A program made the translations under genes and the position numbers. The notes beneath the pieces are model-generated. The model was given only the letters and a program-made list of their open reading frames with translations. It was not told the DNA's origin and ran no database searches. DNA of 64,000 bases from Homarus americanus (lineage: Eukaryota > Arthropoda > Malacostraca > Decapoda > Nephropidae): contig NW_024756966.1 in assembly GCF_018991925.1 (NCBI RefSeq), forward strand, positions 799,501-863,500, written 5' to 3'. Shown in pieces: positions 37,943-48,827 of the stretch. Within the stretch, counting starts at the first letter, position 1; every line of letters begins with the position of its first letter.

Positions 37943-38686
37943 ATCCTAAGTCGTTTCCCGCTATAGCTCAGGGTGGCCCGGAATCAAGATCGAATCGTTT
38001 GGTCTTCTTCTTCTTCTTCTCCCTTCATTCGTTATCATTCTCTCTAATCTGTTTTTCAAGAGATTTTTCATCATTCGTAAACTCTCCCGTCATTCTCTCT
38101 CATTTAATGGACTCTTTCGCTCTCATTCGCTCTCATTAAACGGACTTGTCATTCTCTCTCATTTAATGGACTCTTTCGCTCTCATTTAACGGACTGTCTG
38201 TCTTTCAACATTCGTTCTCACAGACTCTTTTAACCGGACCTGTTTCTGTATATATTCTTCGGTGTTCACATCACATCCAGGTAATCAGAGACAACTTTAC
38301 CTGGCGACGCACCTGGTTCCGTCAACACTTTACCTGACAGGTGGTCACAGTAGACTGAGGTAACCTAACCTAACTTGACCTTACTTCACAATAGACCTGT
38401 ACCCCACCTCCCACAATCCCTTTAAAATACAACCAGATCCTTTAAATCACAATTATTACCCTAAAACTATCAATCCCTTAAATCAACCGGTCTTCTAAAA
38501 ACGACCGATCTCCTAAAACCTAAAACTACTACCTTAAAACAACCGGGCAATCCCTTAAAACGCAACCATTTACCGAACCTAAGCTAACCTAACCTTATCC
38601 TTAAATTACAAACTCTACTTTAAAAATAATCGCTTACCTAAAATATAAATTTATTTCCTTAAAGAGTCGACTGTAAATCACGCTTC

Positions 38687-38722
38687 CTCCTCCTCCTCCT
38701 CCTCCTCCTCCTCCTCCTCCTC
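38687..38722. repeat. (TCC)n microsatellite
   Basis: Twelve uninterrupted units. Confidence 0.92.
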
Positions 38723-39829
38723 CCATACCTTCCTTGCTCTGTATCTCATTAACCTGCAACATTTACCTCCAAAAATGTAAACAGAAGGTAAAAGAGTCAG
38801 CTGTAACCCCCAACCCACCCTCACTCTCCCCCCCCCTTCCTTACCCACCCTAGGCACCCTTATCACCGTCCCCAACCCACCCCAACCCACCCCACCCCCT
38901 TACCTGCCATATATTCGGGCGTGGTCCTATGACTTAGCCCACCTCTCTCCCTTTCCCTCTCCCTTCCCTTCCCACTCTCCTCCCTCTCCACCACGTTCTC
39001 TATCCCTTCGTTTTACCCTCTTCCTCCCTCCTTTTCATTCGCTTTCTCGATTTTCTTTCTATTTTGTCATAATTTCCCGTCATAGTTTTGCGGCTACTAC
39101 TACTACTACTACTACATTAACTCTTACCACTATAACTATTCAAACGCTATAACATCAATTAATATAACAATGACGACTACTACCACATCATCAATGAATT
39201 CAACTCTTACCTACAACCACAACTACTACCACAACCAACCCCTATCAACCCCCCCCCATGTGGTGGTAGTTAGGATGGTTGATTTATGGTGGTAGTGCGG
39301 TGCGTAACCATGAAAACTGTCCAACTGCGGTGATCTTTTGTGAGGGTAGCCGTGGGCGCTCCTGTAGGCCGCCCACCCCGCCCACCCTTCCTCCCTACCC
39401 TACCCTACCCTACCTGTCACCCGCCTACAGGTAGATAGGCCCACCAGGGAGGTCACGGTGCTCGGGTTTTACAAGGAGGTATCGAGCTACTGTTGTTAAA
39501 AGGAGGAGGAGGAGGAGGAAGAAGGGAAGAAAGTAGGAGGGAAAAAAAGGGTAGGAAACAAGAGATTTACAGTCACTTAGCCTTAAATTTATACTTTATT
39601 AGGACCCGTACATAAGTTGCGGGAACCATATACAAATCAAACCTCTTTTTTTCTCTTGTCTGTCTGTCTGTGTTTATTATCTTGTCTTACCGTCAATGGT
39701 AAACTGTTAATTAGGATGTAGTTAACTTTGAGATAGTTTACATTGACCTTTGACTGCCTCTACTAACTTACTGATAGTGTTTTCTCTCGTGAGGGTGTTT
39801 TCTTTCCTGTGATCCCTCTTTTTATTGGC

Positions 39830-40330
39830 ACACCAGGGGAGGAGGGGGAGGAAGAATAAGATTAATACATTATATCTTTTATTCTCTTTATATCTCTCTC
39901 TTCCTCCTCCTTCTTCGTTCTTCCTCACTCTCTCTCTTCCTCCTCCTTCTTCGTTCTTCCTCACTCTCCCTCTTCCTTTATATCTCTCACCTTCCCCTCG
40001 TTCTTTCTCCCCCTCCCTCACCAAACCGGACCAGGTTGGTGGGAGGGTGGGTGGTATCAGCGGCGGGAATCGGTGGCTGGGTCTTGGCAGGAGCGAGCAA
40101 GAACCACACACCTGCTTCACTGTGGGGTTGTGTCCGCAATCTGATAGTCCTGTTCCACCGCCCTCACTCCCTCCCTCCTGCCCGCCCACCCCACCCACCC
40201 ACCTCTTCTCAATTCCCCCCAACTCCCCGACTACCTCTTCCATCCGCCTATTGCCCTCCCTCCCTCCCTCCCTCCCTCCTTCCTTTCTTTCTTTCCTTCC
40301 TACCTTCCCCGTTTGTCTCTCTCTTCACCC
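39830..40330. other. Pyrimidine-rich intronic block near the end of intron 1
   Basis: Contains a 30-bp duplication (CTCTCTCTTCCTCCTCCTTC units at about 39893-39960) and (CCCT)n runs at about 40251-40278. It has a short GC-richer centre (40030-40110). No gene is recognised. Confidence 0.6.
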
Positions 40331-41044
40331 CCCCCACCCCCCTTGTTTGTTTCTTATTCATTGTTATGAGCACGAGTGTTTGTAGTGGCTCGTGTGTGGG
40401 TGGTTTGTTGTATGTGTGTGGTGTTGGGGGAGGGGTGTGATGAGGGTGTGGGTGGGATGGGTGGTAGTGGGTGGGATGGGTGGTAGTGGGTGTATCTGGG
40501 TGGTAAGGGAAGGAGATTTTAAAGGTTGTGTGTTTGGATATTACTCTTTTATGGACGTGATATTTTTCCGTTTACATTTGTGTTATTTATCTGCGCACCT
40601 GTACACGTGTTGTATTAAAACAATTACGGTGTAAAATTCTTCACGTTAGTGTCTGGTGTAATACTTGGTGAGGTGACGGCTGCGACTGGTAATATTTATG
40701 TGTAGTAGAGGAGAGGACTCGCAACTCTTGATGAATAGATAAAGTTTATTTGACTGTACTAACACCATTGTCTCACACACACACGACCATGTTATTACAA
40801 GTGTAGCATAATAGAAAGATTGGTTTGTAATTTTCAGTACTGTAGTAGAAAGTAAGATTGTATTTGATTTGTTTAGGATAGTTTAGCACTGTGATAATTA
40901 ACTTTAGTGATCCAAATTTTTAAAACTTAAAGATTGTTAATATTGTGTTGGTCATTATAGGGATACTGTACTGTGTTAACCAGTAATTACTAAGTTAAGT
41001 TGTGGTCAAAGCTTGGAGCTAACATGTGGTTGTCCCCCTGACAG

Positions 41045-41099
41045 ATGGTGCGTGGAGGTTGAGGGCTGTGACTAGTGGAGGCGCCGTGTCCGTGCCGCC
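41045..41099 (+). promoter_or_regulatory. 5' UTR part of the large coding exon, with upstream ORFs
   Basis: Starts right after the acceptor CCCCCTGACAG. A short ORF (ATG at 41045, five codons, stop TGA at 41060-41062) lies here. An in-frame TAG at 41073-41075 precedes the main start codon by 24 nt and rules out a longer N-terminus read through this exon. The main start at 41100 sits in the ideal context GCCGCCATGC. Confidence 0.7.
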
Positions 41100-44000
41100 A
41101 TGCCCGGAGAGGAGCAGGGAGAACCGCCTCTGAAGGGATGCCCCCCGGCCCCCCCACACCCTCCCGCTAACCCTCTCGACACCCCCAGCCACCCCCAGGA
41201 ACACCAACAAGCCCCCCCGGAAATGAGTCCCGAGGACGCTCCCTCTACCTCCCCCTTGGCGGGCGAGGAGGGCCCCGGGCCCCTCCCTCAACAGGGACCT
41301 AATGCCACCTCCTCGTCGTCGTCGGCGCCGTCAGCGTCGCCGCCTGCGACGTTCAACTTGACGTGCATGACTTGCCACACGCACTTCACGTCGGCGGAGC
41401 AGTACACGCGGCACCATTGCGTGGCCTCGTCCGCCGCCCAGGACGCCATTAACGAGTCGTCCAGTGACGTGGAGAAGTTCGACGGCAAGATCGTGTACAA
41501 CCCCGACGGGTCGGCCTACATCATTGACTCTGAGATGAGCGACGACGAGGGTGTGGCGGGCCTGGAGCTACCGCGGCACGAGGGGTCCATAGTGGACTCC
41601 CCGAGAAACCCGCTCTCCTCCACCGCCGCCCCCACCATCCCCACTATCGCCAACGCCATATACGTCACCAAGAACCCCGCCTTCTATACCGCCCTATACG
41701 GTCAAACCTTCACCTCGCTAATCCAGGAAAACAAAGTTCCTGAAGTTCCCATTGTTCACAACTACAGGGTCTTTACCGTTGGTGATAAAGACAGTGAAAA
41801 TGAATGTAAAGACAGTGATAGCAAAAATGATAGTTCCAGTGAGAAAACAAAACTTCCATTATTAGACTACTCGCAAGTTCCAATTAAACCTATATTGATG
41901 TGTTTTGTATGTAAGTTGTCTTTTGGATATGTTAGATCTTTTATTGCCCATGCGATGGGCGACCATAGTGTAGTGCTCATGGATGAGGAGAGAGACCTTT
42001 TGGCGGCCAAGAACGCCTCGGCCATCATCCAGTGCGCGGGTCGGGAGAAGGAGCCGCGAGTGTCGTTCCTAGAGCCAGTGACGCCCCCAGGTGCCGGCAG
42101 CAGCAGCAGTAGTAACAATAACTGCAGCAGCAGCACCCAGCACGGGGGCGCGCTGGCCACCCTGCTGCCCTCCGGGGCCCCCAGCGGCACCTCCCCCAGC
42201 CCGCAGCCGTCACCTGTAAAGGCTGCGCACAACAACGATGCCCACCACGACCTCACCGATGACGAACGAACCAATGCAGTCAAACGTGAAATGCCTGACT
42301 TTTACGAACTTGTCCGTCAGCAGCAGCAGCAGCAACTGCAGCAGCACCAACAACAGCAGCAGCAGCATCACCACCACCAACAAAATCATCATCAGCACCA
42401 ACAGCGGTCTGATCCCTTCGCTGCCCCTCAACACCCAGCCGCTGCACGGACTCCAGACCTGAGCCGCAAGTCGCCTATCTCGGCCCTTGGTGCCAATGGA
42501 CGCGCCTCTGTGTCGCCCGTAACGTCGATGTCGCCCACGAGCTTCTCGCCGCTGCAGTCCCCCGTGACGCAGCTGACGGGCACCGTCATCGGCGCGTGCC
42601 CAGAGCACATGAACGGGCGACCTCAGGGCGTCACCTGCGACAAGTGCGATCTCATCCTACAACAGTCGCGCCAGCTGGGCGGACAAATGGCATTCATGCA
42701 CTCTCGCAACTCCTGCAAGACCCTCAAGTGTCCCAAGTGCAACTGGCACTACAAGTACCAGGAGACACTGGAGATCCACATGAAGGAGAAGCACCCGGAG
42801 AACGAGTCCACCTGCATCTATTGCCTCACCAACCAGGCGCACCCGCGTCTTGCCCGAGGGGAGACCTACACCTGCGGCTACAAACCTTACCGCTGCGAGG
42901 TGTGTAACTACTCCACCACCACAAAAGGCAACCTTTCAATCCACATGCAGAGCGACAAACATCTAAACAACATGCAAGAGTTGCAGAACGGTGGTATGCC
43001 CACCATGGACGGCACTCTAGGCTCACAGTCGCTAACATCACAGCAGCAGAGTCCATCCGGCAGTATTTACTCGGCGCCCAAGACGCCCACGCCGTCGACC
43101 ACTCCGGCACCCACGCAGCAGCAACAGAAGCCCAAGCCTGTGTGGCGCTGTGACGTCTGCAACTATGAGACCAATGTTGCACGTAACTTGCGTATCCACA
43201 TGACCAGCGAGAAGCACACACACAACATGATGGTGCTGCAGCAGAACGTGAAGCACATGCAGCAGCTAAGTGCTCTACAGGGAGGCGGAGGCGGTGGGAG
43301 CCAGATGGATGCTATGGCTCTCCTGCAGTACGCCGGTAACCCTGCTGCCGCCGCCGCCATGATGGCTAGCTTGGGAGTAGGAGAGAAACCACACCTTCCG
43401 GAGGCAGCTCTTGCTGACCTCGCCTACAATCAGGCGCTGCTGATCCAGATGATGTCGGGTGGCCAAATGCCTCCTAGCCACATGGGTCACGGCGGCCATA
43501 TGGGTCACGGGGGTCATGGTGGCCCCCCGGGTCACGCCAGCGAACATCCTGGCCCACACTTTGACTTGGGCCTCAACCCCGAGTCACTGGAGCCTCCGCC
43601 GGAGCCCGTGCCACCCAACCCGCGGCACGCCTTCACCTGCTGTGTGTGCTCCGTCTTCTCCACCGACTCACTAGAGCAGCTCACCCTCCACCTGCAGCTA
43701 GACCGCTCAAAGATCAACGAGAACGAGGTCTTACTGGTGGTCGCGGGGAATTACATCTGTAAGTTGTGTTCGTACAAGACCAACCTCAAAGCTAACTTCC
43801 AGCTGCACTGTAAGACTGACAAACATCTGCAGAAGTTGCAGCACGTCAACCACATCCTGGAGGGCGGCCCGCGGAACGAGTGGAAGCTCAAGTACCTGTC
43901 TAACACCAACCCGATGCACGTGCGGTGTAACCTGTGTGAGTATTACACCAACAGCGTCCACAAGCTGCAGCTGCACGCCGCCCACCAGAGGCACGAGGTA

Positions 44001-44303
44001 CTCAACGTCCTCTTCCGCCACCTGTGTGTCGCGGAGCAGACCATGATGGAGGAGCGCCGCATGTACACCTGCACCCTCTGTAGCTTCACCACGCGCGCCA
44101 AGCTACAGATGCTCCACCACATCCGCTCTATGCGCCACCTGCAGATGGAGCAACTCCACCAGATCCAGCGACACGCTGAGGGCGGCACCCAACAGGACAT
44201 CGGCGACATCTTCAAGGTGGAAGAATCCGAAGAAGAAGGACGCCACACTCCGCCTGCCAAGTCCACGATTTCTCTCTTTTGTAATTCCCGGAAGGTGTTG
44301 TAG
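41100..44303 (+). CDS. Zinc-finger homeobox protein (zfh2/ZFHX3/4), N-terminal coding exon
   Basis: This open frame of 1,067 codons encodes the N-terminal third or so of a ZFHX-family nuclear transcription factor. The family match rests on the conserved block around KIVYNPDGSAYIID (residues about 129-142), the CFVCKLSFGYVRSF finger (268-289) followed by a VSFLEP motif, and the order of fingers. Cys/His fingers lie at 41364-41420 (atypical), 41901-41966, 42636-42716 (C2HC-like), 42729-42794, 42813-42875 (atypical), 42894-42962, 43149-43217, 43638-43691 (second His missing), 43758-43826, 43926-43994 and 44070-44138. Several have the C-x2-C-x12-H-x5/6-H spacing with KH or RH at the end, typical of the family. 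A Gln/His tract (42318-42404) and Ser-, Pro- and Gly-rich linkers separate them. The start has an ideal Kozak context. The stop at 44301 may not be used: splicing probably occurs just before it (donor candidates at 44217 and 44295), so the last few residues are uncertain. Homeodomains are outside the window. Confidence 0.93.
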   Translation: MPGEEQGEPPLKGCPPAPPHPPANPLDTPSHPQEHQQAPPEMSPEDAPSTSPLAGEEGPGPLPQQGPNATSSSSSAPSASPPATFNLTCMTCHTHFTSAEQYTRHHCVASSAAQDAINESSSDVEKFDGKIVYNPDGSAYIIDSEMSDDEGVAGLELPRHEGSIVDSPRNPLSSTAAPTIPTIANAIYVTKNPAFYTALYGQTFTSLIQENKVPEVPIVHNYRVFTVGDKDSENECKDSDSKNDSSSEKTKLPLLDYSQVPIKPILMCFVCKLSFGYVRSFIAHAMGDHSVVLMDEERDLLAAKNASAIIQCAGREKEPRVSFLEPVTPPGAGSSSSSNNNCSSSTQHGGALATLLPSGAPSGTSPSPQPSPVKAAHNNDAHHDLTDDERTNAVKREMPDFYELVRQQQQQQLQQHQQQQQQHHHHQQNHHQHQQRSDPFAAPQHPAAARTPDLSRKSPISALGANGRASVSPVTSMSPTSFSPLQSPVTQLTGTVIGACPEHMNGRPQGVTCDKCDLILQQSRQLGGQMAFMHSRNSCKTLKCPKCNWHYKYQETLEIHMKEKHPENESTCIYCLTNQAHPRLARGETYTCGYKPYRCEVCNYSTTTKGNLSIHMQSDKHLNNMQELQNGGMPTMDGTLGSQSLTSQQQSPSGSIYSAPKTPTPSTTPAPTQQQQKPKPVWRCDVCNYETNVARNLRIHMTSEKHTHNMMVLQQNVKHMQQLSALQGGGGGGSQMDAMALLQYAGNPAAAAAMMASLGVGEKPHLPEAALADLAYNQALLIQMMSGGQMPPSHMGHGGHMGHGGHGGPPGHASEHPGPHFDLGLNPESLEPPPEPVPPNPRHAFTCCVCSVFSTDSLEQLTLHLQLDRSKINENEVLLVVAGNYICKLCSYKTNLKANFQLHCKTDKHLQKLQHVNHILEGGPRNEWKLKYLSNTNPMHVRCNLCEYYTNSVHKLQLHAAHQRHEVLNVLFRHLCVAEQTMMEERRMYTCTLCSFTTRAKLQMLHHIRSMRHLQMEQLHQIQRHAEGGTQQDIGDIFKVEESEEEGRHTPPAKSTISLFCNSRKVL
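42318..42404 (+). repeat. CAG/CAA/CAC tract coding Gln- and His-rich segment
   Basis: About 29 codons, almost all Gln or His, inside the large exon. The left part is a run of six CAG codons; the right part mixes CAA, CAC and CAT, which makes slippage less likely there. Such tracts are common and variable in arthropod transcription factors. Confidence 0.95.
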
Positions 44304-44689
44304 ACAACCCTCACAGTTAATAGTTATCGTCACTTGTCCTCTCTCACTGTGAAGTAAAATCCTCTTTTGTGATTGTTTTAGTCAGTTGTTAGACGATGAT
44401 AGTATTAGTAGTTAATGTTAAGATGGCAAGCATTTATATCAGGTTATTAAATGCTGTATTTGTTCTTTACTATTTATTTTTTTAAGTCATTAAGTGTTCG
44501 GGTTAATACTATTTTTAGAGTTTTTATCACTCACTGTCACAGAAAATTTCATAATTAAATCTAAATTAATTACGAAAACCCCAAATTCTTGAAGCACACA
44601 TTGCAGTATATATAATTCCCTGTAGTAAATTATACAGCAATGTGTAGTCTCATTCCTTGGCGATAAAAAATTGCAGTTGTCATGTAGGA

Positions 44690-45010
44690 GTAGTAAGGTC
44701 GCGAGCGCGTGCAGGGCGTCATGCGTCTTGCGCAAGCACTTGCATGTTCCTCGGCCATCTTACAAGAACGCATGACCCACGCTCCTCAACCCCGCTAGAG
44801 CGCACACAAGCACGCCCCTCAAGGTCGCCTAAGCGTGACACGAGCGACCATTCATTCCACTTGACTCTCAGCGGAGGATTTCATCACCTGTGTCGCTCCT
44901 GAAGGTTTCTAGAGACGTGAGAGAGCTGGCGAGGGTGTAGTGGCCCTCCGCGTGCTAGCCAGGGTACAGGCGGCGGGTAGCGTGTGACAAGTGTGCTAGT
45001 CAACGCACTT
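44690..45010. other. GC-rich non-coding block downstream of the large exon
   Basis: Higher in G+C and CpG than its surroundings, with words such as GTCGCGAGCGCGTGCAGGGC and CCTCCGCGTGCTAGCC. No conserved protein is seen. It might be an internal promoter or part of a 3' UTR if the stop at 44301 is used. A short inverted repeat (GTACCAT at 45047-45053, ATGGTAC at 45063-45069) follows. Confidence 0.35.
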
Positions 45011-45255
45011 TAATTATTTTAGGAGAGGCAGGCGATGAGAGAGCCAGTACCATGCTTTATTTATGGTACCTGGAGAACCCCCACCACCCCACCCACAACA
45101 CCAACACCCATCGCGGTACACAAGGCTCTGAAGGTGTTTGTTGTGGTGTCTGTGATGTTTTGTGTGCATGCCAGTGTGCGCGAGTGTGTGTGTGTGTGCA
45201 TTAATTAATCGGTTCTCTGTGACTGGATTGGTAAACATGTGGAAAGGAAGGTTAT

Positions 45256-45294
45256 TGTGTGTGTGTGTGTGTGTGTGCGCGCGCGCGTGTGTCA
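45256..45294. repeat. (GT)n(GC)n alternating tract
   Basis: About 11 GT units pass into CGCGCGCG and back to GTGTGT: a strong Z-DNA-type sequence. Confidence 0.85.
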
Positions 45295-45369
45295 CTGTAC
45301 TCAGGTATTTCCATATATGACGAATTATTATTTTTGGGTCTATTCTTCTCCAACCAATCATTCGGGTTC

Positions 45370-45710
45370 CTTCCTCCACAATTTTCGTTCTTCTCTCTTC
45401 TATTTCCCCTCTATTATCTTCTCTTTATGTCTCTCAATCTTCCTATCCACCTCTTCTTCCCGCGATCATCCTCCTTGTCCACTTTTTATTCCGTTCTTCC
45501 TCCATTTGCCCTTCTTCCTCTCCTCACTCTCACTTCCTTCCTTCGTCTACCATCTCCGGTTTTCTTAATTTATTCTTCTCTAGTTTTCTTTTTATCCATC
45601 ATACTACTACTACGCTTCTTCTTACTCTTTCTTCCCCTCCTCCTCCTCTCCTTCCCCTCCTCCTCTTCGTCCCCTCCTCCTCCTCTTCCTTCCCCTCCTG
45701 TCTGGAACAC
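45370..45710. repeat. Pyrimidine-rich tract
   Basis: TTC/CTCC-rich DNA, most regular at 45630-45700 (CCTCCTCCTC). Confidence 0.75.
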
Positions 45711-45786
45711 GTCTCACACTAACCACGTGATCTTGTTTTTATATCCCACGGTAAAGGAAGTGCGACTGTCCTATACTGACTCCCTT

Positions 45787-45787
<1 letters not shown>

Positions 45788-45850
<63 letters not shown>
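45788..45850. repeat. (GT)n microsatellite
   Basis: About 30 uninterrupted units ending in GCGCG. Confidence 0.94.
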
Positions 45851-45851
<1 letters not shown>

Positions 45852-46784
45852 AAGAGCCACACCCGCCGTCAGCAATTTATATTGCTCTTGGGATGAATGA
45901 AAGAACAATAAAGTTTTAAAACCATAAAACTCGCGGTTCAAGGTCACAAGGTCAGCTCGGGTCACACTGGTGGTATTGTTATTGAACTTTCACCACTGTA
46001 GTCTGTTATTGGGTAAGTCTAAGTCTCTCTCTCTCTCTCTCTCTCCAAGTCAGTTCGGTAAGTCGTGATGGCTGCCATTGTTGTCGCTCCCTACCGAAAT
46101 CAAATGAAAACCTTCGCTCACTGTGTGTATGAGGCCAGCGCCGTAAGCATGAAAATCGTGACTTACCGGGATTCCAGAAAGTAAACAGAATTTCCCAGAA
46201 TGTATCGTCCTCTGCGCTATACCCAACCCTCTTATTTACCTCTACAAAAGGTTATATTTTCACTAATTATCGTAACTTTTCACCGATTTTGAATTGTTTA
46301 AATGTGGTTTAGTTTAGTGATTATAAATTTCAACGGGATTCTGGATTTCTTTTTTCTTCCGCATCTTTCCACTTTTTTCTCTTATGGTTGAGTAATTCGT
46401 CATTTTTGAAGCGAAGGAAAAGATAAATGAACTGGAGGAGGTGTCTGTGCGTCACTCGGGTCTAGGAACACCTCAGAGTGGGAACACCGCCAAGCTGTTC
46501 ATGAATAAATGTTGAGGCTCAGTTAAATGTTACTGGAATTAGTAATATAGACAAAGGTATTAAGCGGCGGAGGTAGGAACACGTACACAACATGTTTACA
46601 GTACAGCGCTGATAGATAGAGGATTAACGACACACACACACACACACACACGTACACACATACACACGCACACACCCACGTCACCATCACATCTGTTAGT
46701 CGTTATAATAATAGTCATCTATTTATCAACTGTTAAATTAAATACAGTGAAGCAACAATAACATCAACAACAGAACCAGAACAA

Positions 46785-47010
46785 ATAATCACCACCACCA
46801 CAACTACTACCACACACGTTCCACCACAGCACCGCTATCAACACCTACACCAACACACTACCACACCACCACTACCACACACCACCATCACCACACCACC
46901 ACCACACCACTAACCACACCACCACCACACCACTAACCACACACCACCACACCACAACCAACACACTACCACACCACCACTACCACACCATTAACCACAC
47001 CACTAACCAC
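46785..47010. repeat. (ACC)n/CCACACCACTA degenerate minisatellite
   Basis: Irregular copies of ACCACACCACCA and CACTAACCACACC words. Confidence 0.85.
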
Positions 47011-47264
47011 ACCACCATGACCGTCAGTATGTCTGGGTTATTGTCATGTCAGCTCCTTGATAACCAACCACACTAGACTGCCTGACCTCACCTCTGTCAC
47101 TTAACTCCTCACCTCTCCCCCCTCACCTCCCTCACCTCCTCCCCTCACCTCCCCCCCACCTCCCCTCCCCTCACCTCTCCCCACACACACACATCGACCA
47201 CCTCCGTATATCGACTGTTGTCCCCCAAATAAATTTCCGTATATATTGACCAGCCGCCAGCTAT

Positions 47265-47372
47265 ACACTGACCTCCATATATATTGACCGCTGTACCGTG
47301 TATATATTGACCGCTATACCGTATATATATTGACCGCTATACCGTATATATATTGACCGCTATACCGTATAT
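47265..47372. repeat. Minisatellite, about 23-bp unit
   Basis: Five copies of TATATTGACCGCTATACCGT plus ATA. The outer copies are diverged and the inner three identical. Confidence 0.88.
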
Positions 47373-47379
47373 CTCGAGG

Positions 47380-48559
47380 TATTAGTTTATTAATTAGTTA
47401 TATATTAAGCTTAGTGCAGATAATTAGCAAGATGTAATTATACTAAAACGTTCTTGTAAGATGAGAGGAACATAATTACTACTAATTAATTACTTTACCT
47501 GTACAATACCTGTGACTGATAAAACAAATTTTGTCCCTAATAATTCTTAAAAACTTTTTGATAAATTTTAATAATTTCCCAAGTTTTTATTTTCGTGTTT
47601 GCTATTTTTAGATGACTATTATTAATGTTTGTAATTAATTGTTTTTTGTTATTTTGTCTTAGTAGTTTAGAGGTGATTATTATAATTAGATAGTAATTAG
47701 TAATTAATCTTAACCATAAAATAATCATGTATTTTTTCTTCTATAATTATGTATATATAATTATTCCTGTATTCATGTATTATTCATGTATATTTAACTA
47801 ATAATTATTGATGCTTATGATGATTATGATGACGATTTTTATGTATAATCCATTATTTTGTCTATGTCATTAATACAGTGTATGGTTTGTATATATTGAT
47901 TTATTATATATGTATATCTTTTATTTATACATGTTATATACTTATACATAATATTATTTAGATTATACTCACATGTTCAATTATTCTCTGTGTTTATAAA
48001 TTATCAATATTTAATTATCTCTTGATTATTAATTATTTCTTATCTCCCAATTTTTACTATGAGGCAAATTATCTTTTTCTTACCATTAATTGCATTATTT
48101 CCTCTTATTTTATTTATTTGTTCTATGTGTATATTATTGTCTTTATTATGTTTTATCCCATTATCTATATTTTTTACATATTATTATTTTTGTCTCTCTC
48201 TTTGTTTACCATTTATTCCATTTCTCCATTTATGTATTTTATTGTATAGTTTATTTTGTTGTATTTTATTGTATTCTGTGTATATTTTATTTTCTGTAGT
48301 GTTGTGTTTAATTATTTTATTGTTAATGTTTTTGTTATTGTTTTAGTTATTGTTAAGTTTCTTGTGATAATTTAATTTTATGTTTAATTATTGTATATTT
48401 TCTGTCTCTTCTTCTTTATCTTCTTATTCGTCTTCTTTCATGTTTTAGTAATTATTTTATTCGTCTAATTGATGATAAGGAAAACAAGTGATAATATTGA
48501 TGATAATTATAATAATCGTAGTAAAAATAACGATAATTTTGATAATAATAATGATAATC

Positions 48560-48560
<1 letters not shown>
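47380..48560. other. Very AT-rich intronic stretch
   Basis: Long runs of TTATT, AATTA and TATATA words; no gene. Hydrophobic open frames on the + strand (48022-48346) are due to the T-rich composition. Confidence 0.6.

Positions 48561-48618
<58 letters not shown>
48560..48618. repeat. (AAT)n microsatellite
   Basis: About 19 uninterrupted units after a degenerate ATAATGATAATCGT lead-in. Confidence 0.93.
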
Positions 48619-48619
<1 letters not shown>

Positions 48620-48798
48620 TAATTTCCTGTTGAATTTATCTTCTGGGTTAATTAAGGGATATTGCGAAAATAGACAGACAGACAGACAGATAAATTAGAC
48701 AGATAAATATATAAAAAAAAAATCCAGATGGACTTTTAGGTAAATATTGTTTCTGGTAATTCGTCATCATTATGTTTGTGATGTCATCTATATTCATC

Positions 48799-48827
48799 TG
48801 ACGTCATCAATTGATTCTGTGACGTCA
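48799..48827. promoter_or_regulatory. Pair of consensus CRE sites
   Basis: TGACGTCA at 48799-48806 and 48820-48827, exactly 21 bp apart (two helical turns). Upstream TGATGTCATC is a one-mismatch version. Confidence 0.35.

Larger units (their letters stand above)
17211..41044 (+). other. Intron 1 of zfh2 (inferred), about 23.8 kb
   Basis: Bounded by the donor CAG|GTAAGA at 17211 and the acceptor CCCCCTGACAG ending at 41044. It contains no recognisable gene on either strand. It is dominated by microsatellites, minisatellites and purine/pyrimidine tracts, listed separately. Large first introns holding regulatory DNA are common for developmental transcription factors, so enhancers may lie here. 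Confidence 0.5.

Noticed and set aside
39722..40440. Open frames of 134-186 codons on both strands before the large exon
   Set aside because: Low-complexity Pro/Ser/Leu or Glu/Gly/Arg composition from a pyrimidine tract; no conserved motif and no suitable splice sites noted.
41045..41062. ATG at the first base of the large exon as translation start
   Set aside because: It runs into a stop after five codons; the ATG at 41100 has a far better context and the conserved frame.
42596..44333. Antisense and shifted open frames inside the large zfh2 exon
   Set aside because: They overlap the clearly conserved zinc-finger frame and show no family similarity of their own.
48022..48346. Hydrophobic open frames resembling membrane proteins
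   Set aside because: The local DNA is T-rich, which yields Phe, Leu and Ile runs; there are no conserved residues and three frames look alike.
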